A stretch of 64,000 bases of DNA from Deltaproteobacteria bacterium (lineage in GTDB: Bacteria > Myxococcota_C > UBA6777): contig PCBK01000165.1 of the NCBI GenBank assembly GCA_002731275.1, forward strand, positions 62,001-126,000. The letters are read 5' to 3'. Shown here piece by piece: positions 16,887 to 26,515 of this stretch; position 1 is the first letter of the stretch; each line of letters opens with the position of its first letter. The position numbers and the translations under genes were made by a program. A model generated the notes under the pieces. It saw only the letters and a list, made by a program, of their open reading frames with translations, was not told where the DNA came from and did not search any database.

Positions 16887-19334
16887 CTATTTTTTGCGCC
16901 GCCCAAACAGTCCTTTCTTTTCGGGTTCTTTTTTCTTCTTGGCCATTTTTAAGTATCGGACCTCACGGCTAGCTTCGGCATGTCGGGGATGTGCTTCGAG
17001 CACCTTTTCAAAGTGGCGAAGTGCCATCTTTTGATCTCCCTCATCCTTGAACACAAAGCCGAGGTAGAGGTTGGCTTTGTCTGCGGCGGAGCCTTGTTGT
17101 TCGGCTTTCAGGAGTTTTTCTTTGACTTCTTCCCGCAGTCCGTCCTTGTTTCCTTTGGGGTTTTTGTAGAGTGTCCAGGCGTACGTTGCGTTGTAGTCGC
17201 CTTCTTCGGGCATCAGTTTGCATGCCCAGTGCAGTTGCTCAAGAGCTGCTTCGTGATCTCTCATCTTGAGAAACACCATCGCTTTTGTGTAAAAGACCTC
17301 AGCTTGGGCGGCTTGGTTCGCGTATTGATGAAGTTCGGCCATCTCGGGGTCGAGTTGTGTTTCATCGTATTCTTTTCGTTGATCTTCCTTGCTCAGAATT
17401 GCGTGTGCTTCGTTGAGGTGGGAGAAGATCAGGTCCAGTTTCTTTTTGTGGGCTTCAAGGGGTGTACCTGCCACAAGATCGGGGTGAAAGGTACGGCTGA
17501 GTTTGATGTAGGCTTTGCGAATCTCGCCTGAAGAGGCGTCTTGTTTGACCTCCAAGATCTCGTAGTAGTTCGCGTCTTGTACAGCTTTGTGCTTTTCAAG
17601 GATGTTCGCGAGTAACTGTTTTTCTTCTTCATTTGGCTCCGTGCGAGCCGGAGGTTCTGTCGTGCTCGTCTCTGGGCGTGTTTTAGAGGGTGCAGAGTCG
17701 GCGCTGGGCGTTGAACGTGGTTGCATATTGGGTGGAGGGCCGATGGCGATCACAGCGGGAGGGGTTGTTTTACTGGGCTCACGTCCTGGAGGGGGTGGAG
17801 GCATGAGCACACTGTTTGGAGCCTGCGCAGTGTGGCTTGGAGGGGGAGGAGGCATTGCGATCGCTGCACTCTCACTGGACTGCGGGGGAGTCGAGGGAGG
17901 GGCTGCGGAGATCACAGCAGGCGCAGGGGTTGTCGCTGCTTGGCGAGGAGGCGGAGGAGGCATCTTGACACCCTCCGGTGCATTTGGAGGAGGAGGTGGC
18001 ATCTCAATCGCTGCGGCCTGTGAGGGTGCGTTGGGTGGTGGCCCCATCGAGATCACTGCAGGTGCTTCATGTCCTTTTGGTGAAGAAGCGTGAGCCTTTT
18101 CAGTCGATGGTGTCTGGGGTTTTTCCTGTGGTGGCCCCATTGAGAGCACTGCAGGTGTTGAGGGAGGTTTTGGGGCCACTTCTGGTGTGGGTTTATACGT
18201 GAAGGCTTTGACCTCTTCTTCTCCTTCAAGTCCCTCCAGATCTGCTTCAAGAGAAGCCGCTGTTTGTTCATCGAAATAGGGCATGTCCGGTGTTGTGGAA
18301 CGCGTCTTCGGAGGGGAAGGTGATGACTGTATCCATTGGGCGTGTTGTGGGGAGACACGGACAGATGGAGTCGATGAGGTGATCTCCGCCAAAAGCTCAG
18401 GGTCGATACCTGGCAGTGATGGGTCCGTTTTTTCTGTATCTGCGTTGGAGACAGCCTGCACATAGCTTGCGCTACTTGAGCGCGGTTGGCTCGTGACGGA
18501 TGTAAAGTCGGGTGTGGCGCTTTGGGGTCGTTGGCGTTTTCTGAGCCGTGCTGCGCTAGCGAGCTTGGGATGACTGTTTATCTCGTCAATGTCGAGTACG
18601 TCGCAGAGATGCAATATACAGACGAGCACGAGGGCTTCTGTTGTATCCAGGTACTCCTCGTCGATGAAATCATCGAGCGTGGTCCACTCTTCGATCAACG
18701 GAAGTGCCGCTTGCTCATGCTCTTCTAAGTCCAGCGCTTCGAGAGATATATCTCGAAGCTCCACAGGGCGAAGGCGTATGGCTTTGCCATCCACAGGCAT
18801 CAAAAGCTGTAGGAGTCTGTGGTCATCGTGTGATTGCCGCAGCCCGTGACCGACTATCGAGTAAGGGTTGATGTGACCTGCAGGGATGTCCAAGACCGGA
18901 GGATGTTCTGTGCTGAAGAATACGAAGTTTGCGTTGGTTTCGTAAAACAAGCGGATGAGCTTTCTTTGCAACTGTAGCGTCAGCGCGTAAATCAACTGTT
19001 CATCATTGATCACGCCGAGCTGACAGAGAACCTGACCTTGTGGGAGCTGTTTGGAGGTCATTAATTCCAGCGACTTGTAGTATGTCGCTTCGTCGATCAT
19101 GTTCCTCTCCATCAGCAACCATCCCAGGTAGTTCTCTTGTGGACCTCCTCTTGTCCCTGTTGGATATCCTTCGCTAACATATAGACGTTGTTGGAATTGT
19201 GGTGTTTCCAGGTAAAGCTCGCCCGTTTGCTTTTCGTGGAATAACCACAAGAGTAGCTGTCCCATTTGCAAGTCTTCGAATGTACCTTGCATTTGCAATC
19301 GACCGTCTTCTGTAAATTCTATTTGGAGTGGCAT
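16887..19334 (-). CDS. DUF4388/PATAN - DnaJ - TPR protein with proline-rich linker
   Basis: About 815 residues from the ATG at 19334; a longer frame reaches 19451, but the upstream 39 residues look non-coding and the PATAN fold begins with MPLQIEF. Order: DUF4388/PATAN-like domain (about 1-130, with QTGELYLE and an LGWLL segment), an acidic region, a long Pro-rich disordered linker carrying repeated MPPPPP and GPP motifs, a J-domain (YYEILEVKQDAS with the HPD triad in TFHPDL), then TPR repeats and a basic tail. The J-domain implies stimulation of an Hsp70 ATPase. PATAN-DnaJ-TPR combinations are typical of Myxococcota and are presumed to have signalling or motility roles; none is established for this protein. 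Transcribed divergently from the PP2C phosphatase gene. Confidence 0.85.
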   Translation of the reverse strand: MPLQIEFTEDGRLQMQGTFEDLQMGQLLLWLFHEKQTGELYLETPQFQQRLYVSEGYPTGTRGGPQENYLGWLLMERNMIDEATYYKSLELMTSKQLPQGQVLCQLGVINDEQLIYALTLQLQRKLIRLFYETNANFVFFSTEHPPVLDIPAGHINPYSIVGHGLRQSHDDHRLLQLLMPVDGKAIRLRPVELRDISLEALDLEEHEQAALPLIEEWTTLDDFIDEEYLDTTEALVLVCILHLCDVLDIDEINSHPKLASAARLRKRQRPQSATPDFTSVTSQPRSSSASYVQAVSNADTEKTDPSLPGIDPELLAEITSSTPSVRVSPQHAQWIQSSPSPPKTRSTTPDMPYFDEQTAASLEADLEGLEGEEEVKAFTYKPTPEVAPKPPSTPAVLSMGPPQEKPQTPSTEKAHASSPKGHEAPAVISMGPPPNAPSQAAAIEMPPPPPNAPEGVKMPPPPPRQAATTPAPAVISAAPPSTPPQSSESAAIAMPPPPPSHTAQAPNSVLMPPPPPGREPSKTTPPAVIAIGPPPNMQPRSTPSADSAPSKTRPETSTTEPPARTEPNEEEKQLLANILEKHKAVQDANYYEILEVKQDASSGEIRKAYIKLSRTFHPDLVAGTPLEAHKKKLDLIFSHLNEAHAILSKEDQRKEYDETQLDPEMAELHQYANQAAQAEVFYTKAMVFLKMRDHEAALEQLHWACKLMPEEGDYNATYAWTLYKNPKGNKDGLREEVKEKLLKAEQQGSAADKANLYLGFVFKDEGDQKMALRHFEKVLEAHPRHAEASREVRYLKMAKKKKEPEKKGLFGRRKK

Positions 19335-19726
19335 GTTGGTTCTCTTTGTAACTGTTTTTGGCGAAGTCGAGTTGTTTGAACAGGTAAGCTCGCGCAGATC
19401 ACTATACAATAATCCGAAATATGTACAAGGAAACATCAAGTATATTTGCACTCTCCTGTCGGCGAGATCAAACTTTCTTTAACTGACTGGTTGTCGTTGC
19501 CCTTGAAAAGCGTTATGATATGTCGCGCCTCGAAGGAACGCTTTCCTCAGATGAGGTTGTTTTTCACTCAGATGTTTCTCGAACGGCTTGGTGATGAAGA
19601 TGTGTTTCAGTTGCCTCGTGCTGTTCGTCCATTTTTCATAAACTGCTTCGATTGTCAGAGGTTGTTCTGTTTTGGTCCGATTCAACAAAACCCCTGATTT
19701 TTACGAGAGAGAGGAGTGTGGGGGCG
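19335..19726. other. 392-base intergenic region between divergent genes
   Basis: Between the start of the DnaJ/PATAN gene (minus) and the PP2C phosphatase gene (plus). Besides one candidate plus-strand promoter I see no RNA gene, repeat or convincing small ORF; short frames here lack ribosome sites and homology-like features. Confidence 0.5.
19491..19519 (+). promoter_or_regulatory. Candidate promoter for the PP2C phosphatase gene
   Basis: TTGTCG, 17-base spacer, TATGAT (19514-19519). This would give a leader of about 200 bases before the start at 19727. Judged by eye; no supporting conservation data. Confidence 0.3.
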
Positions 19727-20503
19727 ATGCCTCTTAGATTGGAATCCGCCGGTCTTACGGATGTGGGTCGTAAACGGGGACACAACGAAGATGCCCTGTT
19801 TCTCGATCGGGAAAATAATCTATTTATCGTCGCTGACGGTATGGGTGGACACGCTTCTGGTGAAGTCGCGAGCCAGTTGGCCGTTGAGACGTTGTTTCAG
19901 TTCTTTCAGGAGACTGGCAAAGACAAGAATAGAACGTGGCCTTACAAGATGGACAAGTCCTATTCTTTCGAAGAAAACCGTCTCATGGTGGGGGTTAAGC
20001 TCGCCAACAAACAAATCTTCGGTCGTGCACAGATGGATTTACGCCTGAAGGGAATGGGGACGACGCTCGTCTCCACATTCTTCCAAGGTAATCGAGTCCT
20101 TATTGGTCATGTCGGTGATTCTCGTGTGTATGTGATCAGAGGCAGCGAAATTTCTCAATTGACAGAGGATCACTCTCTGCTCAATGACTACATGAAGATC
20201 AAAAAGTTAACCCCCGAAGAGATCAAAAACTTCCCCCACAAAAACGTGATCGTTCGAGCCCTCGGCATGAAAGATCTCGTCCAGGTTGATCTTCTCTCCT
20301 CTGAAACCCAACCCGGTGATATTTATCTTCTTTGCTCCGATGGACTCTCTGGATTGGTCGAAGATCCAGAGCTCAACCAGATCGTGCAAGAGCATAAAAA
20401 TGATCTCAACACTGCCTGCCAAAAACTCATCGATGAGGCAAACCGCAACGGTGGTAACGACAACATCACCGTTGTCCTTATCAAGGTCCTTGACACCCCC
20501 TGA
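19727..20503 (+). CDS. PP2C-family serine/threonine protein phosphatase
   Basis: 258 residues from the ATG at 19727, preceded by GAGGAG about eleven bases upstream; an in-frame ATG at 19652 lacks a ribosome site. PP2C metal-binding motifs are complete: DVGRKRGHNED (Glu21, Asp22), VADGMGGH (Asp37), GDSRVY, SDGLSGLV and the C-terminal GGNDNITVV. This is a soluble Mn/Mg-dependent phosphatase that would reverse Ser/Thr phosphorylation, and an obvious counterpart for the Ser/Thr kinase at 56823-60311. Length is usual for bacterial stand-alone PP2C enzymes (Stp/PrpC type). It converges with the nucleotidyltransferase gene two bases beyond its stop. Confidence 0.95.
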   Translation: MPLRLESAGLTDVGRKRGHNEDALFLDRENNLFIVADGMGGHASGEVASQLAVETLFQFFQETGKDKNRTWPYKMDKSYSFEENRLMVGVKLANKQIFGRAQMDLRLKGMGTTLVSTFFQGNRVLIGHVGDSRVYVIRGSEISQLTEDHSLLNDYMKIKKLTPEEIKNFPHKNVIVRALGMKDLVQVDLLSSETQPGDIYLLCSDGLSGLVEDPELNQIVQEHKNDLNTACQKLIDEANRNGGNDNITVVLIKVLDTP

Positions 20504-20505
20504 AT

Positions 20506-21438
20506 TTACTTCTCGATCACAATCTCTTCATCTCCAATGTGGATCACTCTACATCTGTTTGTACCGTCTGCTACGTGCACACCTCTCCAGATGATTGAGT
20601 CTTCCAAGCATGCATTCTCACCTATCGTTGCGCCTTCACCTACGATACAACCTTTCAGGACGGCTCCCTTGCCTATCGTGACGTCCTTCCCGATATAGTT
20701 GTTCTCACCGGTACGTTCGTTGTGCTCTCTCAGCAATGCGATGTTTGCTGCGTGGTAAGTGGATGGATTCCCAATGTCTCTCCAAACAGCGTCATCGACG
20801 TTATAAGAGGAGACTTTCAATCCTGACTCCAGCATCTTTCTGTATCCCGTTCGCAGGACACAACCAAATTGGTTCTTCGGCAGGTGTGGGAAAATGGCTG
20901 GACTCAGAACGTGCAGTCCCGTAAATTGGTGTTTTGTACTTGCTGTGTCCTCGGGCATGTCTGGAACACGTGTGATCTGGTCTGTGCCATTTGTGCCGAC
21001 CCAGCCTGACTGGTCACCGGGGTGGGTTCTCACGAGTAGGGTCGCGACGGCTTGTTGTTGTTTGTGATGCTCGATGACCTGTGTCCAAGGCATCTCGCAG
21101 AGAATATCCCCATTGACGATCAAAAAGGCCTCTTCATCCTCGAAAAAGCTTTGGACTTTTGAGAGTCCACCACCTGTTCCCAGAATCTCCGGTGTTTCGA
21201 GTGAATAATGGACTTTGATTCCCCACTTGGCGCCGTCTTGAATGGTCTCTTTGATGATCTCTGGGAGGTAATGCAGATTGACGACGACTTCTTCGACACC
21301 AATGTTGGCGAGCTGTTTGAGGTGGTAGATCAGCAGGGGTTGATCGAGGAGGGGGACAAGCGGTTTGGGGAGTATGTTGGTCAGTGGACGCAATCGAGTG
21401 CCCAAGCCTGCAGCCAGTATCATTGCTTTTTTAATCAC
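20506..21438 (-). CDS. NDP-sugar nucleotidyltransferase with left-handed beta-helix tail
   Basis: 310 residues from a GTG at 21438, which has AAGGAG six bases upstream; the longer frame to 21549 has no comparable site. The N-terminal sugar-nucleotidyltransferase signature LAAGLGTRLRPLT...KPLVP is intact, and the metal-binding VNGD motif is present. The C-terminus is a hexapeptide (left-handed beta-helix) segment with GKDVTIGKGA and GEGATIGENA. This arrangement matches mannose-1-phosphate guanylyltransferase/glucose-1-phosphate nucleotidyltransferase-like enzymes that make activated sugars for polysaccharide or LPS. The exact nucleotide and sugar cannot be read from the sequence. No sugar-transferase genes are adjacent. 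Confidence 0.9.
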   Translation of the reverse strand: MIKKAMILAAGLGTRLRPLTNILPKPLVPLLDQPLLIYHLKQLANIGVEEVVVNLHYLPEIIKETIQDGAKWGIKVHYSLETPEILGTGGGLSKVQSFFEDEEAFLIVNGDILCEMPWTQVIEHHKQQQAVATLLVRTHPGDQSGWVGTNGTDQITRVPDMPEDTASTKHQFTGLHVLSPAIFPHLPKNQFGCVLRTGYRKMLESGLKVSSYNVDDAVWRDIGNPSTYHAANIALLREHNERTGENNYIGKDVTIGKGAVLKGCIVGEGATIGENACLEDSIIWRGVHVADGTNRCRVIHIGDEEIVIEK

Positions 21439-21700
21439 CAAATGCTCCTTTTTACGAGGGGTTTTGTGGTCGCTTTTTTTGAGTCTGACAGAACTTATTT
21501 GCCGAACTTCAGAAAGACTGCTACCATGCAAGGAATAAGGATGATACAATGTTGCTTTGTGGTGGAGTCTGTATGTGTCTCCATTGGATGTTTGTATCCG
21601 TTGCTACCTTTGCATACGGGAAAGCAGTGCCTTTCGTCAAAATTTGGGCCATTTCTCGTGTTTTGTTGAAGTGTGATAAAGTTTTGAGGAGCGTATCTGG

Positions 21701-22555
21701 ATGGGAGCTTACTCCAAAGAGTGGAATATCCTGGATGGAGAAGGAGATTCTGCTGACAGCAAGACATCCACGAGCGGGTCGAGTGTGGCGAGTCGTGATC
21801 GTGATCATCTGCCAGGAACATCCCGGTTAGAGCAAGATGAACGACAGAAGTATCTGGCGAGAAATGAGGAGGTTGTTCGTTATCTTCCACTTATCAGGAA
21901 GGTGATATCTCGTTTGTTGTATCGATTCCCCCCACTCATCGAAGCTGAAGACATGGAGGCTGTCGGAGCATTGGGCTTAATTGAGGCGCTTGAACGCTAT
22001 GAGCCTGGCGCGTTACCCTTCCAACATTATGCAGAGATACGCATTCGTGGCGCGATCTTGGATGAGCTTCGACGTGTTGACTTGTTTTCCCGAGGACTTC
22101 GCCGAAAAGCAAAGCGATTACGTGATGTGATTAACACGCTCAAAAATCGTCTTGGTCGACCTCCTTCCATCCCAGAAATTGCAGAGTCCATGCAATTGAC
22201 AGTGGCTGAGGTTGAAGAGCTCCGTAACCAAGTCCAACCTGTTGTCTTTATGGAGTTTGAGAAGCTCGACTATTACGACGAGCAAGTCTCATGGCCACCT
22301 AGTTTTCGCGAAAAAAGCTCCAACGATCCCTTCTTGCAGATGCAACACAAAGAGGTTCGTACACAGCTGAAAGTCGCCATCGAAAAACTCCCAGAGCGCC
22401 AGCGTTTGATTCTCTTTTTGTACTATTTCGAAGAGATGACCTTGCGTGAGATTGGTGAGTTGCTCAGTCTGAGTGAGTCTAGAATCTGTCAAATCCACCA
22501 AAAAGCCTGTCGACAAATCCGGACCAATCTGGAATCCGAGATGGACGACACCTGA
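21701..22555 (+). CDS. Sigma factor of the FliA/WhiG type
   Basis: 284 residues; GAGGAG lies nine bases before the ATG. An N-terminal Ser/Asp-rich extension of about 45 residues is followed by sigma region 2 (EDMEAVGALGLIEALERY), a region 3 segment (RGLRRKAKRLRDV, GRPPSIPEIA) and region 4 (LPERQRLILFLYYFEEMTLREIG with an ESRICQIHQKA helix-turn-helix). Region 1 is absent and the FliA-type order is clear. In motile bacteria this class drives late flagellar genes; in actinobacteria WhiG drives development. No flagellar genes are in the window, so its regulon here is unknown. Confidence 0.9.
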   Translation: MGAYSKEWNILDGEGDSADSKTSTSGSSVASRDRDHLPGTSRLEQDERQKYLARNEEVVRYLPLIRKVISRLLYRFPPLIEAEDMEAVGALGLIEALERYEPGALPFQHYAEIRIRGAILDELRRVDLFSRGLRRKAKRLRDVINTLKNRLGRPPSIPEIAESMQLTVAEVEELRNQVQPVVFMEFEKLDYYDEQVSWPPSFREKSSNDPFLQMQHKEVRTQLKVAIEKLPERQRLILFLYYFEEMTLREIGELLSLSESRICQIHQKACRQIRTNLESEMDDT

Positions 22556-22608
22556 TCGCAGATAGGCGATAACTTCCCCTGCTTTTCCCCTCTTTGTACG
22601 ATAATCAA

Positions 22609-23439
22609 TTAAGACTTAGTGTGACCGAATGTTTGACGAATCTCTGCAGAGCGATGTCGCGCCGCATGGACTCCTTTGTAGAAGATCTCTCGTAGGCCGT
22701 TGTCTTCGAAAGACTGGATTGCGGCGGCGGTTGTACCACCAGGGGAGGTCACTCGTCGTCTTAGAGTCATCGGATCGTCATCGCTGTTGACCAACATCTC
22801 TGCACCACCTTTGATCGTTTGACTCGCGAGGTAGCCGGCGACTTCTCGTGGCAATCCTTCTCTTGTACCTGCCTCTGTGAGCATCTCCGCGAGGAGAAAC
22901 ACATATGCAGGACCTGTTCCTGAGACGGCTGTGACTGTGTCCATCTGGTCCTCGGACACCTCTACGACGCTGCCTACTGCTGAAAAGAGCAGGCTGGTGA
23001 CGACACCATGTGGCCAACTGGCATGTGAACCCAAGCAGTATGCAGAAGCCCCTAGACTTACGAGAACCGGAAGGTTCGGCATCACTCTTACGACGGGTAT
23101 GTTGCCCTCGATACGATCCTGGATGTAGTCCGTTGAGAGTCCAGCCGCTATCGAGATGACCAACTGTTCCTTGTGGAATAGTGTCGCGTACTGGTCGAGG
23201 AGTGTGCCCATGTCTTGAGGTTTGACCGCGAGCAAAATGACATCTGATCGTTTGATGACATCTTCACTTGAGACTTTTTGGATACGTAACTCGTCACAAG
23301 CTGCTTGCAACTTTTCTGGATGTTTGTCCGACGCATAGATGTGTTCGGGCTGAAGGATCTGTGCCTTGATGAAGCCACCGATCAAGGCTTTTCCCATATT
23401 CCCGATCCCCAACACGCCAAGCTTTTTACCTTTTAGCAT
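22609..23439 (-). CDS. proC: Pyrroline-5-carboxylate reductase
   Basis: 276 residues from the ATG at 23439, preceded by GGAGGAGC; the longer frame to 23517 overlaps the upstream gene and lacks a site. It catalyses the last step of proline synthesis, NAD(P)H-dependent reduction of 1-pyrroline-5-carboxylate. Visible: Rossmann motif GVLGIGNMGKAL, the VKPQD segment, SIAAGLS, VRVMPNLPVLV, the VSGTGPAYVFLLAEML active-site signature and the SPGGTTAAAI segment that contributes to substrate binding. Length is normal. It starts 16 bases after the CcmF stop, so it may be co-transcribed with the cytochrome c maturation genes. Confidence 0.96.
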   Translation of the reverse strand: MLKGKKLGVLGIGNMGKALIGGFIKAQILQPEHIYASDKHPEKLQAACDELRIQKVSSEDVIKRSDVILLAVKPQDMGTLLDQYATLFHKEQLVISIAAGLSTDYIQDRIEGNIPVVRVMPNLPVLVSLGASAYCLGSHASWPHGVVTSLLFSAVGSVVEVSEDQMDTVTAVSGTGPAYVFLLAEMLTEAGTREGLPREVAGYLASQTIKGGAEMLVNSDDDPMTLRRRVTSPGGTTAAAIQSFEDNGLREIFYKGVHAARHRSAEIRQTFGHTKS

Positions 23440-23455
23440 GTGAAAGCTCCTCCAT

Positions 23456-25735
23456 TCAGGACGTTTGTGTGCGCCTTTTGGGCTTTGCTTTCGGGAGGAT
23501 CGCGATAAAGCCACCAATCAACATCAACAATCCACCAAACCACAACCAGAAGACGAGCGGGTTGAGGTAAAACTTGATGTGGACAAGTCGTTTACCTTTG
23601 TCATTTTCCCACGTGACGAGGATCGCGTAAATGTCATCCAAAATACGCGTCATCAAGGCGACTTCTGTCGTAGGCTCTCTGTGCTTGTTGTACTTGTGTC
23701 TTGATGGGACGAGTTTCCCGACGAGTTTGTTTGTACCGACGAGTTGAACTTGCGCTTCCAACTTTGCACCTTGTCCCCAGCGGAAGTTCCGCATACGCAG
23801 AAGATCCTTCGCGAATGGAATGGACTGCTTGGGAGAGAGTGTACGGCGTTGCTTACCTTTCTCTTTGTATTCGATGACTGCGGCATCGTAGGGGTCTTTG
23901 ACTCCTGCGATGCGTTTGAGGGTGAGCGTGGCTTGGCCGTTGTTGAGCTGGAGTGGGGCACCTTCTTTGAGGAGGATGCGCTTTTTGATACTGGGGGTGT
24001 AAAGCGCGAGATGCCCTTCGTACATGCGTTTTTGCTTGTCTTTGTAAGCTTGCAATCCAAGGAAGCGCACGACGTATCCGCCAATGTCCGAGAGCTCACC
24101 TTTTGCCAGCGCGGTCGCTTTCTCCAGCTTGAAGGAGTACCCAGCAAATCCGATGAACACAAACACCACACCTACGTGCACGAGATATCCACCGTATCGA
24201 CGTCTCATCAAGCGAATATGTGCGAACATCGTCGGGATGAATCCCTTCTCGCCACGTGCGAGGCGTTTGTTGACCTCTTCGGTGATCTCGGCCATCAGAC
24301 TCGTGATGATAAACACACACAAACCTGCGATGACGCCTGATGTGATTCTCGAAAAGGTTCCTGGACTCCCTGGACCAATGCGATCAAAGATCGCGACAAA
24401 CCCAATGCCGCCTGCAATACCTGCAATGATCGGGACAATCAGGAGGACTCGAAGGCGCTTTAAGTCCACTTTGATCCACCCCAAGAGAGGGCAGATCCCC
24501 ATTAAGGTGAGCAGCGCAAGCGCAACTGGTGCCATCGCTCTGTTGAAGAATGCGGGGCCGACGGTCGCTTTGTTGCCTGCCATCCATTCCCGTAACAATG
24601 GGTACGTCGTTCCAAGTAACACGATGAAGGTCGAGATGGAGAACAACGCGTTGTTGAGTAGAAAGCTGGCCTCTTTTGAGTAGGGAGAGGCGAGAGTGTT
24701 TTTCCCCCTAAGCCCCTTGTACCGCCAAAACATAAGCGTGAGGGAGTAACCAAGGATCACGATGAGGAAGACGACAAAATAATTGCCGATGTCCGAACGT
24801 GCAAACGCGTGGATCGACGAGATCAGACCACTACGGGTCAGGAAGGTGCCGAACACTGTCAAGAAGTAAGTGACGATGAGGAGGGACATATTCCACACCT
24901 TCATCATCCCTTGACGCTCTTGGATCATCGAGGTGTGCACAAAGGCTGTCGCCGTGAGCCAGGGGAGGAATGCTGCGTTCTCCACAGGGTCCCAGGCCCA
25001 AAAGCCACCCCAACCCAGTTCATTGTAGGCCCAATATCCACCGAGTAAGTTACCGAGCGTCAGGAACATCCACGCGATCAAGGTCCAAGGACGTGCTGCT
25101 CTGAGCCACTCTGCTCCGAGCTTGTTCGAGATGAGCGCTGCCATTCCTAAGGCGAAGGGGATGTAAAATGTGATCAAACCCATGTAGAGGTTTGGTGGGT
25201 GAATGGCCATGACTGGGGTTTGAAGCAGGGGGTTGAGCCCTTTGCCGTCGGGGGGGATCACGTCGAGTGTATTGAATGGACCCGCTGCGAAGAACGTGAT
25301 GATCCCAAAAAACAGTTGCGCTCCCGACGCGACAAACAAAAACCCTGGAAAGAGCTCCGGGTATTGTTTTTTGATGCGTGGTGCCGCGACAAACGACAAA
25401 ACGCCCATGAGAAAGGTCCAAAAGAGCAGTGAACCATCCTGGCCCCCCCAGCCAGCGCAGAAAAGATAGAACGATGACATCGCTCTTTCTGAGTATCTTG
25501 CGACGTAGCTGATCGAGAAGTCATGTTGGAAGAAGGCGTAAATCAACGTCGCGTATGCGAAAAAAATAGCGAGGCTGAAGATTTGAGAGAATCGATAGGC
25601 GATCGTCAAGAGCTTGTCGTTTTCACGACGCAGATTGGCCATCGAGAACCAGAAGGCCAGACTTACGAAGGTGAGCGATACGACCATCAAGCCTTGACCG
25701 AATGTTGCCAGATTGGAGGCAAGCAGAAATGACAT
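23456..25735 (-). CDS. ccmF: CcmF/CcsA-type haem lyase subunit (cytochrome c maturation)
   Basis: 759-residue polytopic membrane protein with around 15 hydrophobic segments. The haem-handling WWD signature (YNELGWGGFWAWDPVEN) is intact, as are flanking conserved His-containing loops. The C-terminal third has the large periplasmic domain typical of CcmF rather than the shorter CcsA. CcmF transfers haem from holo-CcmE to apocytochrome CxxCH motifs at the periplasmic face. GAGGAG lies eight bases before the ATG. The ccmE-like gene is 224 bases upstream on the same strand. At least one c-type cytochrome-like client is in the window (50202-51575). Confidence 0.93.
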   Translation of the reverse strand: MSFLLASNLATFGQGLMVVSLTFVSLAFWFSMANLRRENDKLLTIAYRFSQIFSLAIFFAYATLIYAFFQHDFSISYVARYSERAMSSFYLFCAGWGGQDGSLLFWTFLMGVLSFVAAPRIKKQYPELFPGFLFVASGAQLFFGIITFFAAGPFNTLDVIPPDGKGLNPLLQTPVMAIHPPNLYMGLITFYIPFALGMAALISNKLGAEWLRAARPWTLIAWMFLTLGNLLGGYWAYNELGWGGFWAWDPVENAAFLPWLTATAFVHTSMIQERQGMMKVWNMSLLIVTYFLTVFGTFLTRSGLISSIHAFARSDIGNYFVVFLIVILGYSLTLMFWRYKGLRGKNTLASPYSKEASFLLNNALFSISTFIVLLGTTYPLLREWMAGNKATVGPAFFNRAMAPVALALLTLMGICPLLGWIKVDLKRLRVLLIVPIIAGIAGGIGFVAIFDRIGPGSPGTFSRITSGVIAGLCVFIITSLMAEITEEVNKRLARGEKGFIPTMFAHIRLMRRRYGGYLVHVGVVFVFIGFAGYSFKLEKATALAKGELSDIGGYVVRFLGLQAYKDKQKRMYEGHLALYTPSIKKRILLKEGAPLQLNNGQATLTLKRIAGVKDPYDAAVIEYKEKGKQRRTLSPKQSIPFAKDLLRMRNFRWGQGAKLEAQVQLVGTNKLVGKLVPSRHKYNKHREPTTEVALMTRILDDIYAILVTWENDKGKRLVHIKFYLNPLVFWLWFGGLLMLIGGFIAILPKAKPKRRTQTS

Positions 25736-25959
25736 ATTGTAAACTCCTCAAGTCGACACTGGAGAATGTATCATCATAAAGATGCAAATTGCCGTTCTAT
25801 GGACTTTGCATGCTCTTGTCAATAGGACATGGAGGGGATGAGTCGAGATGTCAACGGACTTTTCCCGAATAGTGGGTAGACCAACTGACCTCGATGGCTG
25901 TTTGTGTGGGTTTGTCGATTGCTCGTGTGAAGGAGGGAGAGAGCGGAAGGAGGCTCGTT

Positions 25960-26484
25960 TTATTTGCTCGGAGTCAGCTGCGCAGTGGTCTTGTTTGTCG
26001 GTGTTTTACCTGGATGCTTGCCGCCTTTTGCCTGTTCTTCTTTGTATTTTGTCGGACATTTTGCGAATACGGAGAAAGCCTTGTAGAGGTTTGGTGTGAG
26101 CAGCTTGCCCTCCAGGACGAGCTCTGCATTGTCGCGAAATGTATCGGGAAGGATTCCATTGTATCGAACCTTCAAAGATTTTCCAGAGGCTTTGTCCATG
26201 ATCTCGAACTCGTAGTCCAATCGACCCTTTAAACGCCGGGTTGTTTTTGGCTTCAGATGACCATGCATGCGGAAAATCTTGCCAACCAAGTTGTTGGCGT
26301 CTTGATAGTTGGCTGCTTTGGAAGCGTCAAGGCGGGTGAAGACTTGATCGGCTTTTAAGTAGAGTACAGACATGCTGCCCGCGTACGTCACGACGAGTCC
26401 GATCATCAATGCGAGCGCGAGGACTGTGAACACCACGAGACCTTTGTTTAAACCTTTTTCTTTTGCTTCATTTTTTTCTGACAT
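25960..26484 (-). CDS. ccmE: CcmE-type periplasmic haem chaperone, CxxxY variant
   Basis: 174 residues from the ATG at 26484, with AAGGAG about ten bases upstream. One N-terminal membrane anchor (about 15-36) is followed by an OB-fold domain with the conserved YNGILPDTFRD segment. In most CcmE proteins the haem is bound covalently by His in HxxxY; here the site reads AKCPTKY, with Cys143 and Tyr147. CxxxY variants are known from archaea and Desulfovibrio-type Ccm systems lacking CcmH. The tail is Lys-rich. It shuttles haem from the CcmABC side to CcmF. CcmA-D and CcmG/H are not in this window. Confidence 0.9.
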   Translation of the reverse strand: MSEKNEAKEKGLNKGLVVFTVLALALMIGLVVTYAGSMSVLYLKADQVFTRLDASKAANYQDANNLVGKIFRMHGHLKPKTTRRLKGRLDYEFEIMDKASGKSLKVRYNGILPDTFRDNAELVLEGKLLTPNLYKAFSVFAKCPTKYKEEQAKGGKHPGKTPTNKTTAQLTPSK

Positions 26485-26515
26485 GAATACGACACTCCTT
26501 CGAACACAATTCTTT

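Noticed and set aside
17740-18060. Long plus-strand glycine-rich frames
   Set aside because: They are the reverse-strand shadow of the Pro-rich linker of the DnaJ/PATAN protein.
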